A stretch of DNA of 32,943 bases from NCBI RefSeq assembly GCF_001655775.1, contig NZ_LXFF01000037.1:1-32943 (forward strand). The letters are read 5' to 3'. Each line of letters starts with the position of its first letter. The first letter of the stretch is position 1. A program made the translations under genes and the position numbers. Origin of the DNA: Candidatus Arthromitus sp. SFB-turkey (GTDB lineage Bacteria; Bacillota; Clostridia; Clostridiales; Clostridiaceae). The notes beneath the pieces were generated by a model. It saw only the letters and a program-made list of their open reading frames with translations, did not search any database and was not told where the DNA came from. Below are positions 18,453 to 26,381 of this stretch, one piece after another.

Positions 18453-19412
18453 ATGATTTCATTTGAAAAAATTAAAGATTTAATTAATAATTCAAAAAAT
18501 ATAGGTTTAACTTATCATGTTTCTCCTGATGGAGATGCTATAGGAAGTCTTTTAGCATTAAAATGTGCTTTAGAAAAGTTAAATAAAAATGTAGAAGTTT
18601 TTTCAAAAGATAATCTTCAAAAAAATATTTCATTGAAATTTTTACCTAAAATAGGTGAAATAAATGGTACGAATTATGTTGTTAATAAAGAAATTGATCT
18701 TTTAATAATTGTTGACTGTGGAAATTTAGAAAGAGTTTCATGTGAATTTGATTTAAATAAAGTTGATACTTTATGTGTTGATCATCATATTAGTAATGAT
18801 TTATATTGCAAATATAATTTTATTGATAGTTTTTCTAGTTCTACAGGGGAGATTGTTTATAATTTAATAAAATATCTAGGCTTAGAAATAGATAAAAATA
18901 TAGCAACTTGTATATATACTTCAATAATGACTGATACAGGTGGTTTGCGTTTTGAATGTTCAACTCAAAAAACATTTAATGTAGTTGGAGAGCTTGTTTC
19001 TACTGGAATTGATTTTTGGAATATTTATGAAAAATTATTTTTATCTCAAACATATGAAAAAATTAAGCTTTTAGGATTGGTATTTGAAAAGCTTAAGATA
19101 GTTGATGAAAAAATTTGTGTTATAAAAGTTACAAATGATATGTTTGAAAAATCTGGTGCAACTGATGAACAAACTCATGATATAGCAAGTTTAGGTCTTA
19201 CAATAGAAAATGTTGAAGCTAGTATTTTTATTAGAAATTTTAAAGATAAAATAAAAGTAAGTTTGAGAAGTAAGAATAACATAAACGTTTGTGAAATAGC
19301 ACAAAAATTTGGCGGGGGTGGTCATATTAAGGCGGCTGCTTTCGTTACAGAATTAAAAATGGATGAAATAGAAGAAATATTATTAAAGGAATTTAGGAAT
19401 GTTTTGTCATGA
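18453..19412 (+). CDS. nrnA: DHH/DHHA1 phosphoesterase, NrnA type (nanoRNase / pAp phosphatase)
   Basis: Bifunctional enzyme in relatives: it degrades 2-5 nt RNAs to mononucleotides and dephosphorylates pAp. The 319 residues carry the DHH-family metal motifs: SPDGDAIGSLLAL, VDCGN, DHH at residues 110-112 and MTDTGG. The C-terminal DHHA1 domain has the substrate-binding GGGGHIKAAAF. The position between rbfA and truB is the conserved location in Firmicutes. It starts 4 nt after rbfA and overlaps truB by 4 nt. The NrnA assignment over a cyclic-di-nucleotide phosphodiesterase rests on length, absence of membrane or PAS/GGDEF domains, and synteny. Confidence 0.9.
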   Translation: MISFEKIKDLINNSKNIGLTYHVSPDGDAIGSLLALKCALEKLNKNVEVFSKDNLQKNISLKFLPKIGEINGTNYVVNKEIDLLIIVDCGNLERVSCEFDLNKVDTLCVDHHISNDLYCKYNFIDSFSSSTGEIVYNLIKYLGLEIDKNIATCIYTSIMTDTGGLRFECSTQKTFNVVGELVSTGIDFWNIYEKLFLSQTYEKIKLLGLVFEKLKIVDEKICVIKVTNDMFEKSGATDEQTHDIASLGLTIENVEASIFIRNFKDKIKVSLRSKNNINVCEIAQKFGGGGHIKAAAFVTELKMDEIEEILLKEFRNVLS

Positions 19413-20278
19413 TTAATGGAGTTATAAATGTATATAAACCTCAAAATATTTCTTCTAATCAAGTTGTTGTTAAAATTAAAAAATTTTTAGGTATTAAAAA
19501 AGTTGGCCATACAGGAACTTTAGATCCGTTAGCTTGTGGAGTGTTACCAATCTGTATTGGTAATGCTACAAAAATTAGTGATTATTTAATAAATAAAGAT
19601 AAAAAATATGTGGTAAGGCTTAAATTTGGTATTTTAACAGATACATATGATTGCGAAGGGAAGATTTTAGAAAAGGATACTGAATTTAAAGTTGATCCAC
19701 ATGAAGTAAAAACTGTTTTAGAAAGTTTTATTGGTGAGTATGAACAAGTTCCACCTATTTATTCAGCCGTAAAAGTTGATGGAAAAAGAGCATATGAGTT
19801 AGCAAGACAGGGAATGAACTTTGAGCTTAAAGCAAGAAAAGTGAAGATATATTCCATAGAAAATATTGAAATTAAAGATGATGAATGTGGTTTTGTTGTA
19901 GAATGTTCAAAAGGAACTTATGTAAGAAGTTTATGTAGAGATATTGGAGATAAGCTTGGAACATATGCTACTATGATTTTTTTGGAGAGAATTCAAAGTG
20001 GATATTTTACAAAAGAGACATCATTAAATTTTGATAATTTAACACCTGAATGTATTGAGAAAAATTTGATTTCAATAGATAAGGTTATTTCGATGCCTAA
20101 AATTGAAATAAATGATTTTAATATTTTAAAACTTTTATTAAATGGAGTTTGTGTTAAAAATCCTAATTATATAAATGGAATTGATAATGGAGTTTATCTT
20201 TTGTATAATCGTGATGTGTTAAAGGGTATTTGTGAAAGAAAGTTAAATTTTTTAAAGATGATTAAATTTTTAGGGTAA
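19409..20278 (+). CDS. truB: tRNA pseudouridine(55) synthase
   Basis: Makes pseudouridine at position 55 in the T arm of nearly all tRNAs. The 289 residues contain the catalytic motif HTGTLDPLACGVLPICIG with D39, the YVVRLKFGILTDTYDCEG block, PPIYSAVKVDGKRAYELAR and CSKGTYVRSLCRDIG. The C-terminal region is a small PUA-like extension. The ATG overlaps nrnA by 4 nt. ribF follows after 5 nt, a standard pairing. Confidence 0.96.
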   Translation: MINGVINVYKPQNISSNQVVVKIKKFLGIKKVGHTGTLDPLACGVLPICIGNATKISDYLINKDKKYVVRLKFGILTDTYDCEGKILEKDTEFKVDPHEVKTVLESFIGEYEQVPPIYSAVKVDGKRAYELARQGMNFELKARKVKIYSIENIEIKDDECGFVVECSKGTYVRSLCRDIGDKLGTYATMIFLERIQSGYFTKETSLNFDNLTPECIEKNLISIDKVISMPKIEINDFNILKLLLNGVCVKNPNYINGIDNGVYLLYNRDVLKGICERKLNFLKMIKFLG

Positions 20279-20283
20279 TAAAT

Positions 20284-21207
20284 ATGCAAATAATTAATTC
20301 TATATATGAAAAAATTAATGATAATATTGTGTTATGTATAGGAAATTTTGATGGTATTCACGTTGCACATCAAAAAATCATTTCAAGCGTTATTAATTAT
20401 GCAAGAGAAAATTCTTTTAAAAGTATGGTTATAACTTTTAAACAACATCCATTTTCAATATTAAATTCAGGAAATATTCCCAAAAGATTAATGCCATTAG
20501 ATGAAAAAATTAAGATAATTGAAAAAATGGGTGTAGATTATCTTGGATTATATGATTTTGCCGAAGTTAGGAATTTATCTGCTGAAAAGTTTCTTGGATA
20601 TTTATGTCAAAACTACAATATGAAAAAAATTTTTTGTGGATTTAATTTTAGATTTGGAAATAAGAACAAAGGAAATATTCAATATTTACGGCAGATGAGC
20701 CAAAAATTTGGTTATGAAGTAGAAGTTTTTGAATCTATGAAAATTTCAAACAAAAAAGTTAGTAGTACAAAAGTAAGAACTTATATTAAATTTGGTGAAA
20801 TAGAAAAAGCAAATAGGTTTTTAGGAAGATTTTTCAATATTAAAGGTGTTGTTGTTAAAGGTAAACAATTAGGAAGGCAGTTAGGTTTTCCGACAGCTAA
20901 TATTGAATTTAATCCATTATTTTGTACTCCTCAAAATGGTGTATATGCAACTATAACAGAATTTAAAAATAGAAAATTTCCTTCAATGACTAACATTGGA
21001 TATAATCCAACTTTTAAAAATAAGTATATATCCATTGAAACGAATATATTGGATTTTTCAGAAGACTTGTATGGTGAAACAATAAAAGTTAATTTTGTAA
21101 AAAAATTGCGTAATGAAGTTTTGTTTTCTGATGTTCACTCTCTTGTTGATCAACTTGTGAAAGATAGAAATGACACTTATCAAATAACAAAAAAATATTT
21201 GAAATAG
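20284..21207 (+). CDS. ribF: Bifunctional riboflavin kinase / FAD synthetase
   Basis: Converts riboflavin to FMN and then FAD. The 307 residues comprise an N-terminal nucleotidyltransferase domain (IGNFDGIHVAHQ, the HxGH-like motif with Ala in place of Gly; later NFRFGNKNKG and SSTKVRTYI). The C-terminal riboflavin kinase domain starts near residue 185 (GKQLGRQLGFPTANI, then GVYAT and a conserved NIGYNPTF). It is of normal length. No riboflavin biosynthesis genes are nearby, so the cell may import riboflavin. The rpsO promoter overlaps the 3' end of this gene. Confidence 0.95.
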   Translation: MQIINSIYEKINDNIVLCIGNFDGIHVAHQKIISSVINYARENSFKSMVITFKQHPFSILNSGNIPKRLMPLDEKIKIIEKMGVDYLGLYDFAEVRNLSAEKFLGYLCQNYNMKKIFCGFNFRFGNKNKGNIQYLRQMSQKFGYEVEVFESMKISNKKVSSTKVRTYIKFGEIEKANRFLGRFFNIKGVVVKGKQLGRQLGFPTANIEFNPLFCTPQNGVYATITEFKNRKFPSMTNIGYNPTFKNKYISIETNILDFSEDLYGETIKVNFVKKLRNEVLFSDVHSLVDQLVKDRNDTYQITKKYLK

Positions 21208-21226
21208 TCAATATTTTTGTTATACT
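21199..21226 (+). promoter_or_regulatory. Probable sigma-A promoter for rpsO-pnp
   Basis: TTGAAA (21199-21204), a 16-base spacer and TATACT (21221-21226). The -35 box lies over the last codons and stop of ribF. It gives a leader of about 75 nt before rpsO. Confidence 0.55.
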
Positions 21227-21234
21227 TATTATGT

Positions 21235-21262
21235 AAAACCTTAGACTAGGTTTTAGTTTTTG
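21235..21262 (+). promoter_or_regulatory. Hairpin in the rpsO leader (terminator or S15 control element)
   Basis: AAAACCT (21235-21241) pairs with AGGTTTT (21248-21254) around TAGACT, followed by AGTTTTTGG. It sits at the very start of the predicted rpsO transcript, so it could end the upstream operon or attenuate rpsO. S15 represses its own mRNA through leader structures in several phyla, but whether this hairpin is the S15 site cannot be told by eye. Confidence 0.45.
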
Positions 21263-21306
21263 GACTATGACTTGGTTGGAGGGGATTTTAGGAGGATTTT
21301 AAATTT

Positions 21307-21573
21307 ATGATTAGTAAAGAAAAAAAACAAGAAATAATTAAAGAGTATTCTAGACATGAAGGGGATACAGGATCTGTAGAAGTTCAAATAGCTTTGTTAA
21401 CTAAAAGAATATCTGAATTAACAGAACATTTAAAAGTACATAAGAAAGATCATCATTCAAGAAGAGGTCTTTTGATAATGGTTGGTAAAAGAAGAGGTTT
21501 GTTGAATTATTTAATGAGACAAGATATTTCAAAATATAGGGAACTTATTAAAAGTTTAGGAATTAGAAGATAG
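21307..21573 (+). CDS. rpsO: 30S ribosomal protein S15
   Basis: Primary binder of 16S rRNA helix 22 and part of the B4 intersubunit bridge. The 88 residues are the usual length. The N-terminal helix is followed by [19 protein letters not shown] and the conserved [22 protein letters not shown] and SLGIRR ends. The ATG has AGGAGG about 12 nt upstream, a little long but the only candidate. rpsO followed by pnp is the near-universal bacterial order. Confidence 0.97.
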   Translation: MISKEKKQEIIKEYSRHEGDTGSVEVQIALLTKRISELTEHLKVHKKDHHSRRGLLIMVGKRRGLLNYLMRQDISKYRELIKSLGIRR

Positions 21574-21586
21574 TTTAGCATTTTGT

Positions 21587-21616
21587 TTTAAGAGCGGTTT
21601 TATATCCGCTCTTAAA
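21587..21616 (+). terminator. Stable hairpin between rpsO and pnp without a T-tract
   Basis: TTTAAGAGCGG (21587-21597) pairs perfectly with CCGCTCTTAAA (21606-21616) around an 8-nt loop. The bases that follow are AT-mixed, not a T run, so termination would be weak. An mRNA processing or 3'-end-protecting structure is equally possible. In E. coli the rpsO-pnp junction carries both a terminator and an RNase III site controlling pnp. Confidence 0.6.
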
Positions 21617-21653
21617 TTATATGAATTAAATTTGTGAATGGAGGATAATTTTA

Positions 21654-23780
21654 GTGCTAAATGTTTTAGAAACGACTTTTGAAGGGAGAAAATTAGCTCT
21701 TAAGTATGGTGATTTGGGTATGTTATCAAATACATCAATTCTCATGAGTTATGGTGATACATGCGTACTTGTAAATGTTAATGCATCTGAAAAACCAAGA
21801 GAAGGAATAGATTTTTTTCCATTAAGTGTTGAATATGAAGAAAGATTATATTCTGTTGGTAAAATTCCAGGTGGTTTTATTAAAAGAGAAGGAAAACCAT
21901 CAACTCAAGCAATATTAAATGGTAGAGCTATTGATAGACCCTTAAGACCTTTGTTTCCTAAAGGATACAGAAATGATGTGCAAGTAGTTTGTACTGTAAT
22001 GTCTGTTGAAAATGATAATTTACCTGATATTTTGGCAATTAATGCAGCTTCTTTAGCGTTATGTATTTCTAGTATACCGTATACAGAACCTGTTGGAGCA
22101 GTTATGGTCGGTTTAGTTGATGGCGAATTTGTAATAAATCCAACTTCTAAACAAAGAGAAGAAACTTTAATGAATTTGACTGTTTGTGCTACAAGAGAAA
22201 AGGTAATTATGATTGAAGCAGGTGGAGATGAAATACCTGAAGATGTAATGTTTAAGGCTATAAAGTTTGGTTTTGAAAAATGTCAAGAGGTTATTAAGTT
22301 TCAATTGGAAGCAGTTGAAAAATTTGGAAAAGAAAAACTTAAACCAGAGCTTTATGAAGTTTCAAAAGAGATAGTTGACGAAGTACATAAATTTGCTTAT
22401 GAAAAAATTAAAGAAGTTATGTATACAACGGATAAAGTTGAGAGAGCTGAAATAATGGGAAATCTTAAAGACGTAATTAACGATCATTTTATGGAAATTT
22501 TCCCTGATAATATGATAGATGTTAATCATGTGGTTTACAATATTCAAAAAGAGATAGTTAGGAAAATGGTTATTAATGAAAAACGTAGACCAGATGGTAG
22601 AAAATTTGATGAAATAAGACCTATTTCATGTGATGTTTCTATATTACCTAGAACACATGGAACAGGATTATTTACAAGAGGGTTAACGCAAGTTTTAACT
22701 ATTGCGACACTTGGGCCACTTGCTGATGTTCAAATAATTGATGGTATAGGTGAAGAAGAATATAAAAGATATATGCATCATTATAACTTTCCTTCTTATA
22801 GTGTTGGAGAAGTTAAACCTTTGAGAGGGCCTGGAAGAAGAGAAATAGGTCATGGTGCTCTTGCTGAGAAAGCACTTGAACCATTAATTCCATCAAAAGA
22901 AGATTTTCCATATACAATTCGTTTAGTTTCAGAAGTTCTTAGTTCTAATGGATCAACTTCACAAGCATCTGTTTGTGGTAGTACACTTGCATTACTTGAT
23001 GCTGGAGTTCCAATAAAAAGACCAGCTGCAGGGATTGCTATTGGTTTATTTACAAATGATGATTTATCAAAAGAAGAAATTCTTACAGACATTCAAGGGG
23101 TAGAAGATTTTTTTGGTGATATGGATTTTAAAGTTGCAGGTACAGAAAAGGGAATAACTGCAATTCAAGTAGATACAAAAATAAAAGGATTGTCTTGGAA
23201 TTGTATTGAAAAAAGTTTAGAATTAGCTAGAAAGGCTAGACTTGAAATTTTGAAAAAAATTCATAAATGTATTCCAGAACACAGAAAAGGTTTATCTGAG
23301 TATGCTCCTAAGACAAAGGTTATAAAAATTGATCCAGAAAAAATTAGAGATGTTATTGGTATTGGTGGAAAGGTAATTAACAAAATAATTTCTGATGCAG
23401 AATTGAAAAAACAAGCTATTCATATTGAGGATGATGGAAGAATTTTTATTTCTGATTATGATGTAGCGAAAATAGATTATGCGGTCAATCAAATAGAAAT
23501 TATTACGAAAGAAATTAAAGTTGGTGAGATATATCTTGGAAAAGTAGTTAAGATAACAAACTTTGGAGCTTTTGTGGATATTTTTAATGGTAAAGAAGGT
23601 CTTGTTCATTTATCAAAACTTTCTAATAAAAAAATTGATAAAGTTGAAAGTGAAGTTTCTGTAGGAGATGAAATTTTAGTTAAAGTAATTGATATTGATT
23701 CACAAGGAAGAATTAATTTATCAAGAAAAGATGTTTTAAATACAAAAGAAATAAAAGAAGATAAAACAGAACAAGAATAA
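21654..23780 (+). CDS. pnp: Polyribonucleotide nucleotidyltransferase (PNPase)
   Basis: Phosphorolytic 3'-5' exoribonuclease and main RNA turnover enzyme; a trimeric ring. The 708 residues contain two RNase PH domains (about 1-220 and 305-540) joined by an all-helical linker. The second has the active-site [21 protein letters not shown] and [19 protein letters not shown] domain ([17 protein letters not shown]) and an S1 domain ([20 protein letters not shown]) follow. The start is GTG at 21654 with GGAGGA upstream. A terminator follows the stop. rny, near the window end, encodes its usual partner ribonuclease in Firmicutes. Confidence 0.98.
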   Translation: MLNVLETTFEGRKLALKYGDLGMLSNTSILMSYGDTCVLVNVNASEKPREGIDFFPLSVEYEERLYSVGKIPGGFIKREGKPSTQAILNGRAIDRPLRPLFPKGYRNDVQVVCTVMSVENDNLPDILAINAASLALCISSIPYTEPVGAVMVGLVDGEFVINPTSKQREETLMNLTVCATREKVIMIEAGGDEIPEDVMFKAIKFGFEKCQEVIKFQLEAVEKFGKEKLKPELYEVSKEIVDEVHKFAYEKIKEVMYTTDKVERAEIMGNLKDVINDHFMEIFPDNMIDVNHVVYNIQKEIVRKMVINEKRRPDGRKFDEIRPISCDVSILPRTHGTGLFTRGLTQVLTIATLGPLADVQIIDGIGEEEYKRYMHHYNFPSYSVGEVKPLRGPGRREIGHGALAEKALEPLIPSKEDFPYTIRLVSEVLSSNGSTSQASVCGSTLALLDAGVPIKRPAAGIAIGLFTNDDLSKEEILTDIQGVEDFFGDMDFKVAGTEKGITAIQVDTKIKGLSWNCIEKSLELARKARLEILKKIHKCIPEHRKGLSEYAPKTKVIKIDPEKIRDVIGIGGKVINKIISDAELKKQAIHIEDDGRIFISDYDVAKIDYAVNQIEIITKEIKVGEIYLGKVVKITNFGAFVDIFNGKEGLVHLSKLSNKKIDKVESEVSVGDEILVKVIDIDSQGRINLSRKDVLNTKEIKEDKTEQE

Positions 23781-23797
23781 TTTTAATTTATAACAAA

Positions 23798-23830
23798 AGC
23801 AAGAGATTGTATATCCTTGCTATTTTTTTA
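23798..23830 (+). terminator. Intrinsic terminator after pnp
   Basis: AGCAAG (23798-23803) pairs with CTTGCT (23816-23821). After a bulged A the stem continues as GAT (23805-23807) with ATC (23813-23815) around TGTAT. A T-rich tract follows. This ends the rpsO-pnp unit. Confidence 0.75.
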
Positions 23831-23884
23831 TTTTTTGTGTAATAAAATTTGAAAAAAATAATATTTTATATTAGGAGGTATCAG

Positions 23885-24172
23885 ATGAAAGAAAAAAATA
23901 AATTTTATAGTGATATTCAAAAATATGAAATTATCAATATAAATGATGGTGAAAAATATGGTTGTCTATTTAATCATGATTTAGTGATTGATGAATATGG
24001 AAATTTTAAATATTTGATTATTAATGATAGAAAAAATAATGGAATATTTTTTAGAAATACTAGAAATTCCTTTAAGGTAGCTTGGAATTTTATAAAAAAG
24101 ATAGGAACTAAAACAATTATAATTGATATTGATGATATAAATGAAAAAATGATTGATTTATATATATATTAA
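23885..24172 (+). CDS. ymxH: YlmC/YmxH-type PRC-barrel sporulation-associated protein
   Basis: Small protein of 95 residues. After a short lysine-rich N-terminus it reads KYEIININDGEKYGC, then VIDEYGNFKYLII and KVAWNFIKKIGTKTIIIDID. This is the pattern of the YlmC/YmxH family (NVSNGKKLGxxxDxxxN and WxNIxKIGxDxILV). These PRC-barrel proteins occur in endospore formers; the molecular role is not known. The start is ATG at 23885 because AGGAGGT lies 7 nt upstream; an upstream extension to 23849 would read through the Shine-Dalgarno. It keeps the Bacillus order pnp, ymxH, aspartokinase, but the intervening protease and dipicolinate genes of relatives are absent. The last 20 or so residues are lysine/asparagine/aspartate-rich. 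Confidence 0.75.
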   Translation: MKEKNKFYSDIQKYEIININDGEKYGCLFNHDLVIDEYGNFKYLIINDRKNNGIFFRNTRNSFKVAWNFIKKIGTKTIIIDIDDINEKMIDLYIY

Positions 24173-24196
24173 TTTTTTTTTGGAGTTTAAACAAAT

Positions 24197-25396
24197 ATGG
24201 AATGTATATTACAAAAATTTGGTGGAACATCTGTACAAACTAAAAATTCAAGATTAATTTGTATTAGTAAAATCAAAGAATCTATTTATAATGGAAATAA
24301 AACAGTAGTAGTTATATCAGCTATTGGAAGAAAAAATGATCCATATTCAACTGATGAATTATTATCACTAGTTTCAGAAAATTTTAAAAAAAATAATCCA
24401 CTATATTTAGACAAGCTTATTAGTTGTGGTGAAATAATAAGTTCTATTGTATTCACATCTGAACTTCAATCTAATAATGTAAATGCACTCCCTTTAATAG
24501 GACAAGACATTGGGATATTAACTGATAATAATTTTGGAAATGCAAAAATTTTAAATATAGATACTTCAAACATAGAAAAATTATTATCTGAAAACATTAT
24601 TCCTGTAATAGCGGGTTTTCAGGGGGTTACAAGTGATGGGAATATTACGACTCTTGGAAGAGGTGGTAGTGATATTTCAGCTGTAAAATTAGCAACAGCT
24701 TTAAAATGTGATAGAGTTGAATTTTTTAAAGATGTTGATGGTTTAATGACTGCTGACCCTAAACTTGTATCAAAAGCAAAGTCTATTGAAGAGATAAGTT
24801 ATGAGGAATTATTTGAATTATCTAGTTATGGGAATAATATAATTCATCCTGAAGCAGTTAAGGTTGCTATGGATGAAAATATTCCAATAATTATTAAAAA
24901 TACGTTTAATAGCTTTAAAGGGACAGTTATAAATAATAATATATCTAAAGATGAAGATTATTTTAAGGGTATGACTTATTTAAAAGATTGTATTCAAATT
25001 AAAATATTTAAAAATGAGAATTTAAACAATGAGAATTATTATAAAGTTTTTCAAAAAATATCTGATGAAAATATAAATATAGATTTTATAAATATTTTTG
25101 TTGACCATAAGGTTTTTACTATTTATAAAGATGATTTTGAAGATATTAAAACAATTTTGAATGATTATGAAATCAAGTATGAAATTATTAGAGCATGTTC
25201 AAAAATTGGTATTGTAAAAGCAAATCTTAAAAAAATTTCTATTACAATAGCTAGATTGATAGAATTACTTCACAGAGAAGGTATTGATGTTTTACAAACT
25301 AATCATTCAAATATGAGTATATGGATTTTGGTTAAAAATTCAGATTTAGAGGAAAGTTTAAATATAATTCATGAGAATTTTTTTGATAAGAAATAA
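24197..25396 (+). CDS. lysC: Aspartate kinase (DapG/LysC type)
   Basis: Phosphorylates aspartate, the first step toward diaminopimelate, lysine, threonine and methionine. The 399 residues begin with the kinase motif LQKFGGTSV (K7, G9, G10, T11, S12). They also have TTLGRGGSDISAVKLATAL, FFKDVDGLMTADPK and the SYGNNIIHPEAVKVAM stretch. Two ACT-like regulatory domains fill about 265-399. The length resembles the monofunctional DapG/LysC enzymes. In Bacillus the equivalent gene lies between asd and dapA in the dipicolinate cluster; here it stands alone with ymxH. The likely role is diaminopimelate for peptidoglycan. The ATG has GGAG upstream. No lysine riboswitch fits the 24-nt gap before it. Confidence 0.92.
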   Translation: MECILQKFGGTSVQTKNSRLICISKIKESIYNGNKTVVVISAIGRKNDPYSTDELLSLVSENFKKNNPLYLDKLISCGEIISSIVFTSELQSNNVNALPLIGQDIGILTDNNFGNAKILNIDTSNIEKLLSENIIPVIAGFQGVTSDGNITTLGRGGSDISAVKLATALKCDRVEFFKDVDGLMTADPKLVSKAKSIEEISYEELFELSSYGNNIIHPEAVKVAMDENIPIIIKNTFNSFKGTVINNNISKDEDYFKGMTYLKDCIQIKIFKNENLNNENYYKVFQKISDENINIDFINIFVDHKVFTIYKDDFEDIKTILNDYEIKYEIIRACSKIGIVKANLKKISITIARLIELLHREGIDVLQTNHSNMSIWILVKNSDLEESLNIIHENFFDKK

Positions 25397-25437
25397 ATTA
25401 GCAAGTTTCAATATGGACTTGCTAATTTTTATTTTTT
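25395..25437 (+). terminator. Intrinsic terminator after lysC
   Basis: AAATTAGCAAGT (25395-25406) pairs perfectly over 12 bp with ACTTGCTAATTT (25417-25428) around a 10-nt loop. Further T-rich sequence follows. It overlaps the lysC stop codon. Confidence 0.85.
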
Positions 25438-25446
25438 TGAATAAAT

Positions 25447-25481
25447 AAAATATTTATTAACAAACTATTAATAAATATTTT
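25447..25481. repeat. 14-bp perfect AT-only inverted repeat upstream of tepA
   Basis: AAAATATTTATTAA (25447-25460) and TTAATAAATATTTT (25468-25481) are perfect reverse complements with the 7-nt centre CAAACTA. The repeat ends 6 nt before the GGAAGGAG ribosome binding site of tepA and directly follows the lysC terminator. It could be an operator or an mRNA hairpin. Confidence 0.6.
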
Positions 25482-25501
25482 GTCTTGGAAGGAGTTAATT
25501 T

Positions 25502-26284
25502 ATGTTTTACGATATGCCTAGTATTTATAAAAATGCTTTTCAGTTTTTATCATCTACGGGACAATTAGGGGATGGAAAAAGTGAAAATAATCAGCCAACA
25601 GAAACGGCAAAAAATATAAAAGATTTTGGAATGATTGAAGTTGTTAATTCAAAAGATCCTGCTAATTATATTCAAACAATAAATATAATTGGACAAATTG
25701 AGGGACATGGTGTTTCATCACCTCAAACTAAAAGTACAAAATATGAACATGTTATACCTGAGCTTATTGCTATGGAGCAAAATCCAAATGTAAAAGGGGT
25801 TCTTATAACTTTAAATACTCTTGGAGGAGATGTTGAGGCTGGACTAGCTATTGCTGAAATGATAAATAGTTTGAGTATGCCGACGGTTTCTTTAGTATTA
25901 GGTGGAAGTCATTCAATTGGGGTTCCTCTTGCAACTGCGTCCGATTATGCTTTTATAACTCCATCGGCAACAATGATTTTACATCCAATCAGAATGAATG
26001 GTCTTATAATTGGAGTTCCACAAACTTTTGATTATTTTAAAAAGATGCAGGAAAGAATTACTGACTTTATTGTTAGAACAAGTAGTGTTAAAAAAGAGGT
26101 TTTAGAAGGATTGCTTCAAGAAACAGGAGATTTATTAAATGATATGGGAACTATATTAATAGGTCAAGAGGCTGTTGATTATGGTCTTATAGAAGAAGTT
26201 GGAGGTATTACAGACGCTCTTACTAAATTAAATTCAATGATAAAAGAAAAGGAAAAGGAGAAAGAAAAAGAGAATAAGGAATAA
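25502..26284 (+). CDS. tepA: ClpP-like serine protease TepA (YmfB family)
   Basis: Member of the ClpP/crotonase-fold serine proteases. The 260 residues contain INIIGQIEGHG at the first strand, NTLGGDVEAGLAIAEMI, then GGSHSIGVPLA with the nucleophile position S138. MILHPIRM carries H161 and a later acidic residue completes the triad. In Bacillus TepA has been linked to protein translocation and to breakdown of small acid-soluble spore proteins; the role here is inferred. The location before ftsK/spoIIIE matches Bacillus and clostridia. The first 50 residues are poorly conserved. The last 16 are a low-complexity lysine/glutamate tail encoded by an almost pure purine run. GGAAGGAG precedes the ATG. 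Confidence 0.88.
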   Translation: MFYDMPSIYKNAFQFLSSTGQLGDGKSENNQPTETAKNIKDFGMIEVVNSKDPANYIQTINIIGQIEGHGVSSPQTKSTKYEHVIPELIAMEQNPNVKGVLITLNTLGGDVEAGLAIAEMINSLSMPTVSLVLGGSHSIGVPLATASDYAFITPSATMILHPIRMNGLIIGVPQTFDYFKKMQERITDFIVRTSSVKKEVLEGLLQETGDLLNDMGTILIGQEAVDYGLIEEVGGITDALTKLNSMIKEKEKEKEKENKE

Positions 26285-26287
26285 AGT

Positions 26288-26336
26288 AAATAAATTTCTA
26301 TTGAAATAAAAATTTATTTATGACAAAATATTTTGT
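26288..26336. repeat. Inverted repeat and perfect palindrome upstream of ftsK/spoIIIE
   Basis: Two symmetric elements lie side by side. AAATAAATTT (26288-26297) and AAATTTATTT (26310-26319) are reverse complements with a 12-nt loop. ACAAAATATTTTGT (26323-26336) is a perfect 14-bp palindrome. The sequence AAATATTTTGT also occurs at the right arm of the repeat before tepA, which hints at a shared DNA-binding site. Confidence 0.5.
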
Positions 26337-26381
26337 ACGATAAGTAGAGTTTAAGTTGTTTTCAAAGAGGGTTTTAAAATT

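Noticed and set aside
23835-23864. Promoter for ymxH (TTGTGT and TAATAT)
   Set aside because: The -35 matches only half the consensus and the spacer is 18; too weak to annotate, although some promoter is expected after the pnp terminator.
25397-25501. T-box or lysine riboswitch around lysC/tepA
   Set aside because: The gap before lysC is only 24 nt, and the one after it holds just a terminator and an AT-only repeat, with no conserved riboswitch core.
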